From Clostridium ganghwense (lineage in GTDB: Bacteria > Bacillota > Clostridia > Clostridiales > Clostridiaceae): 64,000 nt of DNA. The translations under genes were made by a program, and so were the position numbers. Below, piece by piece: positions 53,842 to 62,597 of this stretch. Each line of letters opens with the position of its first letter. The stretch's first letter is position 1. The DNA is taken from NCBI RefSeq assembly GCF_026735165.1, contig NZ_JAPQES010000007.1, positions 247,997 through 311,996 of the forward strand. The letters run 5' to 3'. The notes below the pieces were generated by a model, which made no database searches, was not told where the DNA came from, and was given only the letters and a program-made list of their open reading frames with translations.

Positions 53842-53971
53842 AAAGAACATGCAATGAGTTATGACAAGATTGTAAAAAAAGTTGAATAAGAAATTATTTT
53901 AAAATATATTATAATTCAATAATAATAATTACATTAAATTGAATAAATAATAGGAAAAATAGGAGGATAAT

Positions 53972-54136
53972 ATGAAAAAATCGATTAAAGCATTGATAAT
54001 TACCTTTATAGCAGGTGCTATTGGGATTTATTTAGGTGCAGCTATAGAGCTTGAAGGATATTTAGGAGTCATTTTATCAATAGCTACTATGGGGTATTTT
54101 ATTATTTCAGCAATTGAAGACATGCACAATAAATAA
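53972..54136 (+). CDS. 54-residue two-helix membrane protein
   Basis: ATG 53972 with AGGAGG 5 bases upstream. MKKSIKALIITFIAGAIGIY is the first helix; GYLGVILSIATMGYFIISAI the second. The R1a promoter lies about 150 bp upstream and repeat R2a begins just after the stop. No family recognised. Confidence 0.65.
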   Translation: MKKSIKALIITFIAGAIGIYLGAAIELEGYLGVILSIATMGYFIISAIEDMHNK

Positions 54137-54159
54137 GTGTAAGCTAGCTCAAATTTATT

Positions 54160-54765
54160 ACATAATATTCTTAAATAATGATTTAAAAGATTAATAATCC
54201 TAGAAGTAATTAAGACACAATCGCAAAATATTATGTCTTAACCCCCAAAGTGCTAATATAGGTTATCACTTTTTACATTATCCCCACCCCCTTTTCTTTA
54301 TTTACTTTCACCTACTGCTTGTAAAATTTTCTTATATTACCTTTAAAAAGTTATTGAACTTTTTATATAATCTTTATATAATAGTCTTCCGATAAAGTTG
54401 TATTAACAAATTTCAAATATAAATAACTAAGTTAATTATCTGGAATATTTGTAGAGCTCTTATTTTGAACCTACATCATTTATACGGGAGTTCAATATCT
54501 AAATGTGGATTAGTTCTATAAGACCAACTATGAGTGGCAAGAACAGCAAAGCATTTGTGAGAACACCCACCTATGGAGAGATAGGTGTCAAAATCAGAGT
54601 AGCGGTATTTTGGATCTATAAATTTAATATCAATAAGATAAATACTTATATTATAAGAGAGGTAGAGGTGCCTCTCTTTTTTTCATATCTGTCTCCCCTA
54701 TCTCTTTTTTTAAAATTAGATAATATACTGTACAAGAGTAAATTGTGAAGTTGTAGTAGTTTAAT
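54160..54765. repeat. direct repeat R2, copy a (contains ncRNA)
   Basis: About 600 bp, close to 90% identical to 56490-57125. From left: a terminator AGTGCTAATATAGGTTATCACTTTTT, a strong sigma-A promoter, the structured RNA and its terminator. The region holds no protein gene I can support. Confidence 0.85.
54389..54682 (+). ncRNA. structured small RNA, copy a (about 290 nt)
   Basis: Promoter TTGAAC (54354-54359), 17 bp, TATAAT (54377-54382); the end is a terminator GAGAGG...CCTCTC with seven T (54656-54682). Stems include TTGAAC...GTTCAA (54464-54495), CACCTAT...ATAGGTG (54568-54588) and CAAA...TTTG (54546-54558). The last is TAAA...TTTA in copy b, a compensatory change. No ribosome site or convincing ORF inside. 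Family not recognised; comparison with raiA and 6S models would be a first test. Confidence 0.7.
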
Positions 54766-54851
54766 ATGACAAACTAAACTTCATCTGAATAATCCTTCTA
54801 AAATATGCTTAAATTATGAGAAAGGAAAAACGTATCTAAAAGGAGGTTTAT

Positions 54852-55001
54852 ATGCTAAATACTAAGTTCATAATAGGAATTATTTTTGCAATTATATCAG
54901 CATTAATATTTATAATAGGAAAAAGTAATAGCACAATACCACCAGCGATAATTTTTTTAGTTCTTGGTATAATATTTATTGCAACTTCTAAGAAGCAATG
55001 A
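54852..55001 (+). CDS. 49-residue two-helix membrane protein
   Basis: ATG 54852 with AAAAGGAGG upstream. MLNTKFIIGIIFAIISALIF is the first helix; a short IGKSNSTIPP loop and AIIFLVLGIIFIAT the second; basic end SKKQ. Placed between R2a and R1b. No family recognised. Confidence 0.65.
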   Translation: MLNTKFIIGIIFAIISALIFIIGKSNSTIPPAIIFLVLGIIFIATSKKQ

Positions 55002-55082
55002 TTTATATATAAATTTAGAATAAAAACATTGAAGCAAAATAATAAAAAACATAGAAAAGTAGGTTTCTATTTCTTTAGATAT

Positions 55083-55416
55083 TAAGACTCACCACTAAAA
55101 GTGCTAATATAGGTTAGCACTTTTCACATTATATACTTTATTTAAACTGGACTTCTCTCCCCTGCTGCAAAATATCCGTAGAGGTGTTGGGTAAAGCTGC
55201 AGCATAATCATAACCAAATATTTTCTTCTTCAAAAGTGCTCTTGTAGGCACTTTTTATTTTTATGTTTTAAGCTATAGTTCTCCCCTATTTAAGCTATCT
55301 AATTATCAATACCTAAAGAAAATATTTTTCCAGTATATGTTTATGGTATCATAGTTTATTTTGGTATAATTGTACAAACATTAATAGTTACGTAATTTAA
55401 AGAAAGTGTGTATTAC
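55083..55416. repeat. direct repeat R1, copy b, with preceding R2-type terminator
   Basis: Begins with AAAAGTGCTAATATAGGTTA (as in R2) then continues as R1 to the promoter TTTTGGTATAATTGTA and AGTTACGTAATTTAAAG. The leader to the AraC gene follows. Confidence 0.8.
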
Positions 55417-55587
55417 CAAGCATAGATACATTAAAATATAATCGTAAGAAAGCGTGACATAAGAAGGTATAATGTGTTAAAACAAAGTTGCAAAATTATA
55501 CGAAGTAAAGATTATTTATATTTTATTTAGACAAATCCAAGCAAGGTAGGATAGGAAATAACAGATACATTTTAGTACAATTTGTAT

Positions 55588-56472
55588 ATGGAGGTGAGAA
55601 AAATAGATTTTATTCAAAACTTGCAGAAAGCAATCGATTATATGGAAGAGCACATATTAGAACCCATTACCTATGAAGATGTTGCAAAGCATATCTACGT
55701 GTCAAGCTATCATTTTCATAGAACATTTAGTTTAATAACAGGCATTACAGCAAATGAGTATATTAGAAATAGAAGATTATCAATGGCGGGGCAAGAAATC
55801 TCTATATCTAATGCAAAGGTAATTGATATTGCTTTAAAATATGGTTATAATTCGCCCGAGAGTTTTACAAAGGCATTTACTAGATTTCATGGCATTACGC
55901 CAAATGTGGCAAGGCGTGCAGGTATGAAATTAAAATCTTTTAATCGCCTTCTCATTAAAATAAAATTGGAAGGTGGTACTGTTATGGACTATAGAATTGA
56001 GAAACGAGAAGAATTTAAATTATTGGCTAAGATTAGAAAGTTTCGAAATGAATCAATTTCAGAAGCGGGAAATACTGAAATTCCGGACTTTTGGAAAGAA
56101 TGTGGTGACAATGGCACATTTGATGTTCTAAAACAAAACTCTAGCAAGCATGATATTTATGGAGCTTGTGCACCTATATCAAAAGAAAGTACACATTTTG
56201 ATTATGGCATAGGTATGGAATTTAATGATGGTAATATACCTGAGGGATATAAAATATGGGAGGTAAAACCTACTTTATGGGCTGTATTTAAGTGTATTGG
56301 TGAAACTCCAAATTGTATAGCCGAAACATGGGAAAAAATTTTTTCAGAGTTTCTTCCAGGTTCAGAGTATAGTATGATTGACGATACTGATTTTGAATTG
56401 TACTCCCACGAACCTAATGCAGATTGCTTCTGTGAAATATGGGTTCCAGTTAAGAAAAAGACATATGTATAA
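55588..56472 (+). CDS. AraC-family regulator with GyrI-like effector domain
   Basis: About 290 residues. An N-terminal double helix-turn-helix of AraC type (DYMEEHILEPITYEDVAKHI, then YNSPESFTKAFTRFHGITP) is followed by a GyrI-like small-molecule binding domain (about 140-295). Relatives start at IDFIQNLQKAID with ATG; here that codon is ATA (55603), yet GGAGG lies at perfect spacing before it. ATG 55588 is the nearest standard start but has no good ribosome site. Expression may be impaired. Confidence 0.85.
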   Translation: MEVRKIDFIQNLQKAIDYMEEHILEPITYEDVAKHIYVSSYHFHRTFSLITGITANEYIRNRRLSMAGQEISISNAKVIDIALKYGYNSPESFTKAFTRFHGITPNVARRAGMKLKSFNRLLIKIKLEGGTVMDYRIEKREEFKLLAKIRKFRNESISEAGNTEIPDFWKECGDNGTFDVLKQNSSKHDIYGACAPISKESTHFDYGIGMEFNDGNIPEGYKIWEVKPTLWAVFKCIGETPNCIAETWEKIFSEFLPGSEYSMIDDTDFELYSHEPNADCFCEIWVPVKKKTYV

Positions 56473-56489
56473 TTGTTATTATTGTAGGT

Positions 56490-57125
56490 TATGAGCATAA
56501 TTTTTACTTAATTAGTTAGTATGTAATCTTCTTAAATGTAGGCTTAAAACGTTAATAATCAAAGAAGTTGTTAAGACATAATAGCAAAATATTACGTCTG
56601 AACACTAAAAGTGCTAATATAGGTTAGCACTTTTTACATTATCCCCTTCCCCTTTTCTTTATTTAGATTATTTACTTTCAAATGCTACTTGTAAAACTTT
56701 CTTTTATTACCTTTAAAAAGTTATTGAATTTTATATATAATCTTTATATAATAGTCTTCCGGTAAAGTTGTTTCAACAAATTTTAAATATAAATAACCAA
56801 GTTAATTATCTAGAATATTTGTAGAGCTCTTATTTTGAACCTACATCATTTATGCGGGAGTTCAATATCTAAATGTAGATTAGTCCTATAAGACCAACTT
56901 TGAGTGGCAAGGACAGTAAAACATTTATGAGAACACCCACCTATCGAGAGATAGGTGTCAAAATCAGAGCAGCGGTATTTTGGATTATAAATTTAATATC
57001 AATAAGATAAATACTTATATTATAAGAGAGGTAGATATGCCTCTCTTTTTTTATTTGTCTCTCCACTATCTCCTTTTCTAAATTAAATGATATAATGTAC
57101 AAAAGTAAATTGTGACATGATTGTA
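56490..57125. repeat. direct repeat R2, copy b (contains ncRNA)
   Basis: Homologous to 54160-54765. It begins almost at the stop of the AraC gene and ends about 50 bp before the GrpB gene. Confidence 0.85.
56759..57052 (+). ncRNA. structured small RNA, copy b (about 290 nt)
   Basis: Promoter TTGAAT (56724-56729), 17 bp, TATAAT (56747-56752); terminator GAGAGG...CCTCTC plus T-run ending about 57052. Sequence follows copy a closely; differences fall mostly in loops or keep pairing. Two kept copies with their own promoters argue for function. Confidence 0.7.
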
Positions 57126-57172
57126 AAAAAATTTGAAGTAATAATAATTTATATTTTATTTAGGAGGTTGCT

Positions 57173-57760
57173 ATGGGAAAAACATTGTCTGAAATGTCAT
57201 TAGAAGAACTTTGGGAATTGTTCCCCATCATTTTAAAAGAACATAATCCTTCTTATAAAGAATGGTATTTAATTGAAAAAAGTGAAATAGTCAATGCCCT
57301 AGGAAGAAATGACATTAAGCGAATTAATCATATCGGAAGTAGCTCGGTTGAAGGATTGATTTCTAAACCAACAGTAGATATTTTGTTGGAAGTTGATTGT
57401 AATTGCAATATAGAACAAATAAAATCAAAGTTAAGTAATGCTGGTTGGACATTAATGTCATTTGAATGTAAACCAGACTTAAACATGTCCTTTAATAAAG
57501 GATATACTTCAAATGGTTTCGCTGAAAAAGTTTTTCATCTCCATGTTCGATTTTTTGGAGATTGGAATGAATTATATTTTAGGGATTATCTTTTAGTTCA
57601 TAAAGAAGTTGCAGAAAAATATGGGAAATTAAAACAAGGACTAAAAGAGCAATACAAGCATAATAGAGATGGGTACACCGAAGCTAAAACCGAATTCATT
57701 ATGAAATATACAAAGATAGCAAGAAAAGATTTTGGTAATAGATATTTGCCAATATTATGA
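57173..57760 (+). CDS. GrpB family protein (UPF0157)
   Basis: A 195-residue nucleotidyltransferase-fold protein. Signature: INHIGSSSVEGLISKPTVDI (residues 50-69), with the GSS and the Asp residues of a polymerase-beta-like site, then HLHVRFFGDWNELYFRDYL and the ending YTEAKTEFI. Biological role unknown. GGAGG lies 5-6 bases before the ATG. It is the fourth gene of the R1/R2 array. Confidence 0.88.
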   Translation: MGKTLSEMSLEELWELFPIILKEHNPSYKEWYLIEKSEIVNALGRNDIKRINHIGSSSVEGLISKPTVDILLEVDCNCNIEQIKSKLSNAGWTLMSFECKPDLNMSFNKGYTSNGFAEKVFHLHVRFFGDWNELYFRDYLLVHKEVAEKYGKLKQGLKEQYKHNRDGYTEAKTEFIMKYTKIARKDFGNRYLPIL

Positions 57761-57761
57761 A

Positions 57762-57895
57762 CATAATTTTTAGTTAGTCCATACTATTCTTAAATGACGA
57801 TATAAAAAACTAATATTAAAAGAACCAGTTACGATATAATAACAGCGTATTAAATCTTAACACTAAAAGTGCTAATTTTTTAGCACTTTTTTATT
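57762..57895. repeat. partial R2 (left module) after the GrpB gene
   Basis: ATGAACATAATTTTTAGTTA and the terminator AACACTAAAAGTGCTAA...TTAGCACTTTTTT repeat the left end of R2b, again directly after a stop codon. The ncRNA part is absent here. Confidence 0.6.
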
Positions 57896-57999
57896 TGTCT
57901 TTCCCCTAGTCTCTTTTACAATTCATAGGTAAATAAATATCAAATAGCTAATATATGTAATGCTATGATATAATTATCTAAAAGTAATTTATTAGAAAA

Positions 58000-58341
58000 T
58001 TGTATTATGATATGAGGGAAATGAGGGATAATTTGAACTGGTTAGGTCTATGTCCAATTATTATAGGGTTAATTTATTTAATGTATTCCATTTTATCCAG
58101 AAATAAAGTTATATGGTATTATAGAAGTGAAAGAATGATTGTGATAAAGGAAAAAAGTTTCTTTAAGTTACAGCTATATTTTTCAATTGCAAATTCAATA
58201 TATATGATAGCATTGGGAGTAATAATTATTATATACAATCTAGAAAATGTATATGTAGTAGGATCTCCAATACCTTTTCATTTTTTGAATTATTTATTTA
58301 AAATAGTAAGTAAGATGACAGCATATGCTAAGTATGAGTAA
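58000..58341 (+). CDS. hypothetical membrane protein
   Basis: Up to 113 residues. Two hydrophobic segments (LGLCPIIIGLIYLMYSIL and LYFSIANSIYMIALGVIIII) are separated by a basic loop (YRSERMIVIKEKS). Start uncertain: TTG 58033 has GAGGG close by, while the longest frame begins with TTG 58000. No family recognised. Confidence 0.55.
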   Translation: MYYDMREMRDNLNWLGLCPIIIGLIYLMYSILSRNKVIWYYRSERMIVIKEKSFFKLQLYFSIANSIYMIALGVIIIIYNLENVYVVGSPIPFHFLNYLFKIVSKMTAYAKYE

Positions 58342-58404
58342 TATAATAATTGTATTTGAGTGTCGACATGCAAACAAACATTCGGTATATTTTAACTAGA
58401 AAGC

Positions 58405-58760
58405 TATGGTATTCAAATTAAATCCATGACAGAACCTTTTGATACCTCCTCCCCTTCTGGTAGATTCATAATTACAATGTTAGCTGGTATAGCTGACTTA
58501 GAAAGAGAAACTATTTTAGAACGTATGTGCATGGTGCAAATAGAGCTGTACGTGATGGAAAATGCCTTGAAGGTATAGTTGCCTATGGATATTATGTAGA
58601 TGAAAATAAACACCTTCAGATAAACAATAAAACTATTCCTGAAATTAATATGAGTGAAGCTGATTTAGTAAGATTGATTTTTGATATGGTAGCTAATAAA
58701 AGCTATAGTACTATAAAACTTGCTGATTATTTAAATAGACCAAAGGAGTTTTATACATAA
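58405..58760 (+). pseudogene. serine recombinase (resolvase/integrase) remnant
   Basis: Two frames give adjacent parts of a large serine recombinase: YGIQIKSMTEPFDTSSPSGR with FIITMLAGIADLERETILER, then after a frameshift near 58527 HGANRAVRDGKCLEGIVAYG and LVRLIFDMVANKSYSTIKLA. The catalytic Ser end and most of the C-terminus are missing. The next 400 bp (to 59250) hold only degenerate sequence and a weak R1-like piece. Confidence 0.8.
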
Positions 58761-59014
58761 TCCTGGTAAATCAATTAAGAAATACAATCAGAACTCTTGT
58801 AAAAGAGATAATAGTTAAAACATATGAGGATGGAAAATATAAAAGTGCTGATATCCATATTTAAATACTGCTTTACCAAAGGTATTTCTCTCACGGACAA
58901 GCATGTGGACAACACCCTTAACTATGTGGTGAAAAAACAGGTTATTCACAAGCAAAATACCATAAACAATAATTCCAAATAAACATATTAATGCAGTTTG
59001 TCATTTTTCAATTT

Positions 59015-59165
59015 TATTGCTAAAAAAATCTTGTAAGCACTTTTTTTATTTTATTATATAGTTCTCCCCTAATTTCCTATTTAGCTACACTAACAAATGA
59101 TATATGTTTATACCAACTATTTTGAAATGATTATTAGTATTTGATATAATTATATAAGGTCAATA
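59015..59165. repeat. weak R1-like segment upstream of yjbQ
   Basis: AAAAAAATCTTGTAAGCACTTTTT, ATATAGTTCTCCCCTAATTT and TTTGATATAATTATA follow the order of R1, at lower similarity, and end about 90 bp before the next gene. Confidence 0.4.
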
Positions 59166-59254
59166 ATTATGCATTTTAGATTAAATGCGTCGCAAGAACA
59201 TATAATGTTTTAAGACGGAATTATAGAATAATGTGAAATAAAGGAGGTTTTCTT

Positions 59255-59659
59255 ATGAGTAATACTTTTAAATATGAAATTGAAACTACAAAGGAAGAAC
59301 AATTTATAAACATAAGCTATCTTGTAGAAAAGTCCGTTATAGGAAGTGGAGTTAAGGATGGAATTGCTGTGATTTTTTGTCCTCATACTACTAGTGGCAT
59401 AACAATAAATGAAAATGCAGATCCTGATGTAACAAGGGATATTATTGTTACTTTAGATAAGCTTATACCAGCCAAAAGTAATTATAAACATTTTGAAGGA
59501 AATTCCCATGCACATCTTAAAGCTTCATACATGGGCTCTAGCGCAACTGTTATAATTGAAAATGGCAGCCTTCTTACAGGTACATGGCAAGGAATTTATT
59601 TCTGTGAATTTGATGGACCTAGAAACAGAAAAGTATATATAAAAATTATAGAAGGATAG
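59255..59659 (+). CDS. YjbQ family protein (UPF0047)
   Basis: A 134-residue protein of the family with a conserved His/Cys/Glu cleft: VIFCPHTTSGITINENADPD (residues 43-62), SHAHLKASYMGSS and GTWQGIYFCEFDGPRNR. E. coli YjbQ has weak thiamine phosphate synthase activity; the real role is open. AAAGGAGGT precedes the ATG. Monocistronic. Confidence 0.92.
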   Translation: MSNTFKYEIETTKEEQFINISYLVEKSVIGSGVKDGIAVIFCPHTTSGITINENADPDVTRDIIVTLDKLIPAKSNYKHFEGNSHAHLKASYMGSSATVIIENGSLLTGTWQGIYFCEFDGPRNRKVYIKIIEG

Positions 59660-59706
59660 AACTTAATTTACCTCTACTAAGTTAAAATTGACAATGCATA
59701 ATATTT

Positions 59707-60099
59707 CTACTTAATTTCTGATCCACAATAAGGGCAATATTTAAAATTATGTTCTACAACTTTCCCACAATGTGCACATCTATTTCCTACTGAATAATTA
59801 CCATTCTTATATCCAGTTTCAATAGGTCTTAAATCCCAATAAGTAATTTCTATATTTTCTCCTTTTTCAATTCGTTTCCCCTTATCCTGAGGAATTTCAT
59901 ATACTGAATTGCAGCCACTGCACATTATATAATATTTTTCATTCCACGTAAAAAGAGGCATGAAAAAGAAGTGAAAAAAATTGAAGTTCTTTATAACCTT
60001 TCCTCCTAATCCTTTATCACAATTTCTGCAGGGTATATTATTTAAAAATTTTATTTCCTTTTGTTTATTTTCTATACCTAATATTCCTATAAAAAACAT
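59707..60099 (-). CDS. zinc-ribbon protein
   Basis: About 130 residues with two Cys4 sites: IPCRNC...MCSGCNSVYE in the N-terminal half and RCAHCGKVVEHNFKYCPYCG at the C-terminus. A hydrophobic FFHFFFMPLF stretch lies between. Start set at ATG 60099 with GGAGG 5 bases upstream. Family of small clostridial zinc-ribbon proteins; function unknown. Confidence 0.75.
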   Translation of the reverse strand: MFFIGILGIENKQKEIKFLNNIPCRNCDKGLGGKVIKNFNFFHFFFMPLFTWNEKYYIMCSGCNSVYEIPQDKGKRIEKGENIEITYWDLRPIETGYKNGNYSVGNRCAHCGKVVEHNFKYCPYCGSEIK

Positions 60100-60229
60100 A
60101 AATTCCTCCATAATTAAGTCAGTTACCTATTATTATTTTTTATTATATCATACTGAGATAAACCTTTATACATAATAAAAAACAGAATCTGTTCGATATT
60201 TTCATATAAGAAAAATATGACTTAACTTA

Positions 60230-60769
60230 CTAATTATTTATTTGCCATTCAATTTTTGAAATAGCCATTTCATATAAATTCCAATAACCAGTTGATGATT
60301 TTCTTACATTCTCTAAAAGTCTTTCTTTTACAAATCCTACATTCTCATAGCATTTAATAGCACTGTAATTAAAATCAAATACTTCAAGTTTTATCTTTTC
60401 AAATTTTAAATCTTCAAATCCAATTCTTAATACTTCTTTTAATACCCGTGTTCCAATCCCCTTACCTCTAACCGTTTCTTCTCCAATTAGGAATCTACAA
60501 ACCCTACCAACTTTATTACTTTTATCTATTTCGCGAAGTTCAATAGTTCCAATAATTTCATCTGTATCAACTAATCGTATTTTATAAACAAATATATTAG
60601 AATTATCTTTTTTTACATCATTAAAAAAGTAATCTTCAACTTGTGAGATTGTTAAAGGATAATTATACATAGGTCCAGCCCATTGCAATAAATAATCAGG
60701 AGATCTATTAATATTCCAATCTATAATTTTTTCCAAATCTTCTTTTTCTAAATATTCAAGTTTTGTCAT
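60230..60769 (-). CDS. GNAT family N-acetyltransferase
   Basis: A 179-residue RimJ/RimL-like acetyltransferase. LRLVDTDEIIGTIELREIDK-type strands lead to the acetyl-CoA motif GEETVRGKGIGTRVLKEVLR (about 100-119), then FDFNYSAIKCYENVGFVKE. Substrate unknown; it could be a small molecule or protein N-terminus. AGGAGGT precedes the ATG. Monocistronic. Confidence 0.87.
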   Translation of the reverse strand: MTKLEYLEKEDLEKIIDWNINRSPDYLLQWAGPMYNYPLTISQVEDYFFNDVKKDNSNIFVYKIRLVDTDEIIGTIELREIDKSNKVGRVCRFLIGEETVRGKGIGTRVLKEVLRIGFEDLKFEKIKLEVFDFNYSAIKCYENVGFVKERLLENVRKSSTGYWNLYEMAISKIEWQINN

Positions 60770-61061
60770 CTTTCAATACCTCCTAATAATATGTAATTTA
60801 ATAATAAATGATTACGTTAAGTAACATTCAAGTCTAATCTACAAAATTTATTACTTCGTTATATTTTACCTTCTTTCGATTCTCAATATCATGCAATTAC
60901 ATCATAATATACTATATATAATACATTTGTATTGGTACCAATTATATCATATGTTGATGCAATAAGGAATTCAAGGTATAATATGGTATGTTGTACTTTG
61001 TATAAATATGTTGTTACATAAGTATTTTAAACACATAAAGACTACTTATAGGAGGAAGATT

Positions 61062-61754
61062 ATGTACTGTCCAAAATGTAAAACTAAATATACAGATGGA
61101 AGTTTAAGGTGTTCAAAATGTAATCAAAAACTAATAGTAAAATTGCCAATGAAAAAAGTAAAAAAGAAAAGACAATATAATTATTATAATCCTATAAATC
61201 TAGAACAGAATAAAAGAAGAAACATATTTGAAGTTTTATTTGAAATAGTAGTATATAGAATATTATATAAAAGATTTATTTTTACATTTATAGGCGGATT
61301 TTTATTATATTTTGCTGGAATAGTAGCAGCTTTTGAGATTATGCATTTAAAAGATGCTATACTATTAGTAGATATTCTTAATAAATTTTACCTTTTACTG
61401 TTTCTAATAGTAATTTCAATAATATTAGGATGTACAATAGAAGATTGGAAATATTGTAAAAAACTAGGAATAAAAAATAAAATTATCACAGCTATACTGA
61501 AAAGCATTCTTTCACTTCTTATAGTTACTTCAGGAATTAATATGTTAAGTAAACCAGTATTTGATTTTGTATATAAGGATTATCATATCTCCCTCGGTAC
61601 TGTAAACAGTATTAAAAAAGAAAAGTATGGGTACTGTATATACGTTGACCATAAATATCATTCATATAATAGACGATTAAAGCATGTGACAATTGGACAG
61701 ACATATACTTTTACTTATTCTAAAAGAAGTGATTTGATACTGGATATAAAATAA
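61062..61754 (+). CDS. zinc-ribbon membrane protein
   Basis: About 230 residues from ATG 61062 (AGGAGG upstream). An N-terminal zinc ribbon CPKCKTKYTDGSLRCSKC (residues 3-20) is followed by a basic stretch and three membrane segments (FIFTFIGGFLLYFAGIVAAF, FYLLLFLIVISIILG, ILKSILSLLIVTSGI). A soluble C-terminal domain of about 50 residues ends it. Function unknown. A terminator follows at 61751-61785. Confidence 0.75.
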   Translation: MYCPKCKTKYTDGSLRCSKCNQKLIVKLPMKKVKKKRQYNYYNPINLEQNKRRNIFEVLFEIVVYRILYKRFIFTFIGGFLLYFAGIVAAFEIMHLKDAILLVDILNKFYLLLFLIVISIILGCTIEDWKYCKKLGIKNKIITAILKSILSLLIVTSGINMLSKPVFDFVYKDYHISLGTVNSIKKEKYGYCIYVDHKYHSYNRRLKHVTIGQTYTFTYSKRSDLILDIK

Positions 61755-61785
61755 AAAAGAAGCGTAACACTTCTTTTTTATTTTA
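61751..61785. terminator. bidirectional terminator
   Basis: AAAAAAGAAG / CTTCTTTTTT stem between convergent genes. Confidence 0.75.
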
Positions 61786-61788
61786 CCC

Positions 61789-61881
61789 TTATTTTGTTGT
61801 CTTTCCTCGCTGATTATTTACTTGATGTTTTTGATTTGTTTCTTTAGAACCTGAACGTTTTTCAGTACCCTTTTTAGCCAT
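61789..61881 (-). CDS. 30-residue Lys-rich peptide
   Basis: ATG 61881 with AGAGGTG upstream. MAKKGTEKRSGSKETNQKHQ and a polar basic end. Composition is like the probable spore peptides in this window; no sigma-F-like promoter was seen. Confidence 0.5.
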   Translation of the reverse strand: MAKKGTEKRSGSKETNQKHQVNNQRGKTTK

Positions 61882-62046
61882 TATTTTTTCACCTCTTTAT
61901 TGTTATATTAAATAGTACATAGATAGCCTTCTCTTTATTTTGGGCTATGATTTTCTATATTATTTTTTACCTATAATATTATTTAATACATACTTTAGGT
62001 TATGAAAAATATACTATTGACTCAATTAATTTCTTACAAAAAGAAA

Positions 62047-62205
62047 TTAGTGGAAATTACAAAAATCATCAATAAACTGTTCTTTTATGTCTTCTACATC
62101 TTCATTACTATTTTCTAATTCATTTTTACAAAATCTTTCTTTAAATTCATTATCAAATCCAGTATTAATTCTTTTCATTAAATCATATGGTTCATTACTA
62201 ATCAC
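62047..62205 (-). CDS. 52-residue acidic protein (GTG start)
   Basis: GTG 62205 with GGAGGAG upstream. Begins VISNEPYDLMKRINTGFDNE and has two Cys (KERFCKN, DDFCNF). It lies 17 bp downstream of the 77-residue gene and is probably co-transcribed from the promoter at 62479-62508. Confidence 0.55.
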   Translation of the reverse strand: MISNEPYDLMKRINTGFDNEFKERFCKNELENSNEDVEDIKEQFIDDFCNFH

Positions 62206-62222
62206 TGTATCTCCTCCAAATG

Positions 62223-62456
62223 TTATCTCTTATTATCTTCTTTATAGAATGGTCTCTTTTCTTGACTAAATGGAAATGGGTTGGTCTCGATATTGGTATC
62301 TAATTCATGTATATCCCCCAATTCGGTATTATTACCTATTACAGCAAATTCATCTTCATTGCTTATTGGATTATGTTTTTCATTAATTGCCTCTATTTCA
62401 TGATGTATGTTATGCATTGTACTTATCTCTTCATCTTTATAGTCTTTCTCACTCAT
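62223..62456 (-). CDS. 77-residue polar protein, probable forespore gene
   Basis: Acidic, His- and Asn-rich: MSEKDYKDEEISTMHNIHHE, then VIGNNTELGDIHELDTNIET and a basic end PFYKEDNKR. Middle VIGNNTELGDIHELDTN resembles clostridial YfhD-like or spore-coat-region small proteins, but I cannot confirm. AAAGGAG precedes the ATG; sigma-F-like promoter upstream. Confidence 0.65.
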   Translation of the reverse strand: MSEKDYKDEEISTMHNIHHEIEAINEKHNPISNEDEFAVIGNNTELGDIHELDTNIETNPFPFSQEKRPFYKEDNKR

Positions 62457-62478
62457 ATTCTACACTCCTTTCTCAAAA

Positions 62479-62508
62479 TTAGCTTATCCTTACGAAATTG
62501 TTTTATGC
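62479..62508 (-). promoter_or_regulatory. sigma-F-like promoter
   Basis: Minus strand: GCATA (62504-62508), 14-bp spacer, GGATAAGCTAA (62479-62489). Confidence 0.5.
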
Positions 62509-62525
62509 TTATAAAAAAATAATAG

Positions 62526-62567
62526 TTAAAAGGTGCTCAATTATTATTTATAGAGCACCTTTTAACT
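62526..62567 (-). terminator. terminator
   Basis: AAAAGGTGCTC / GAGCACCTTTT 11-bp stem downstream of the 40-residue gene. Confidence 0.75.
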
Positions 62568-62597
62568 TAATATATTTATCTGTAATCTATCTAAGAT

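Noticed and set aside
54503..54748. 81-codon open frame within R2a
   Set aside because: It lies inside the structured RNA, has no ribosome site, and is not kept open in the second copy.
53574..57895. Chromosomal integron
   Set aside because: No IntI-type integrase near the array and no attC core (GTTRRRY) at gene ends; repeats are much longer than attC sites.
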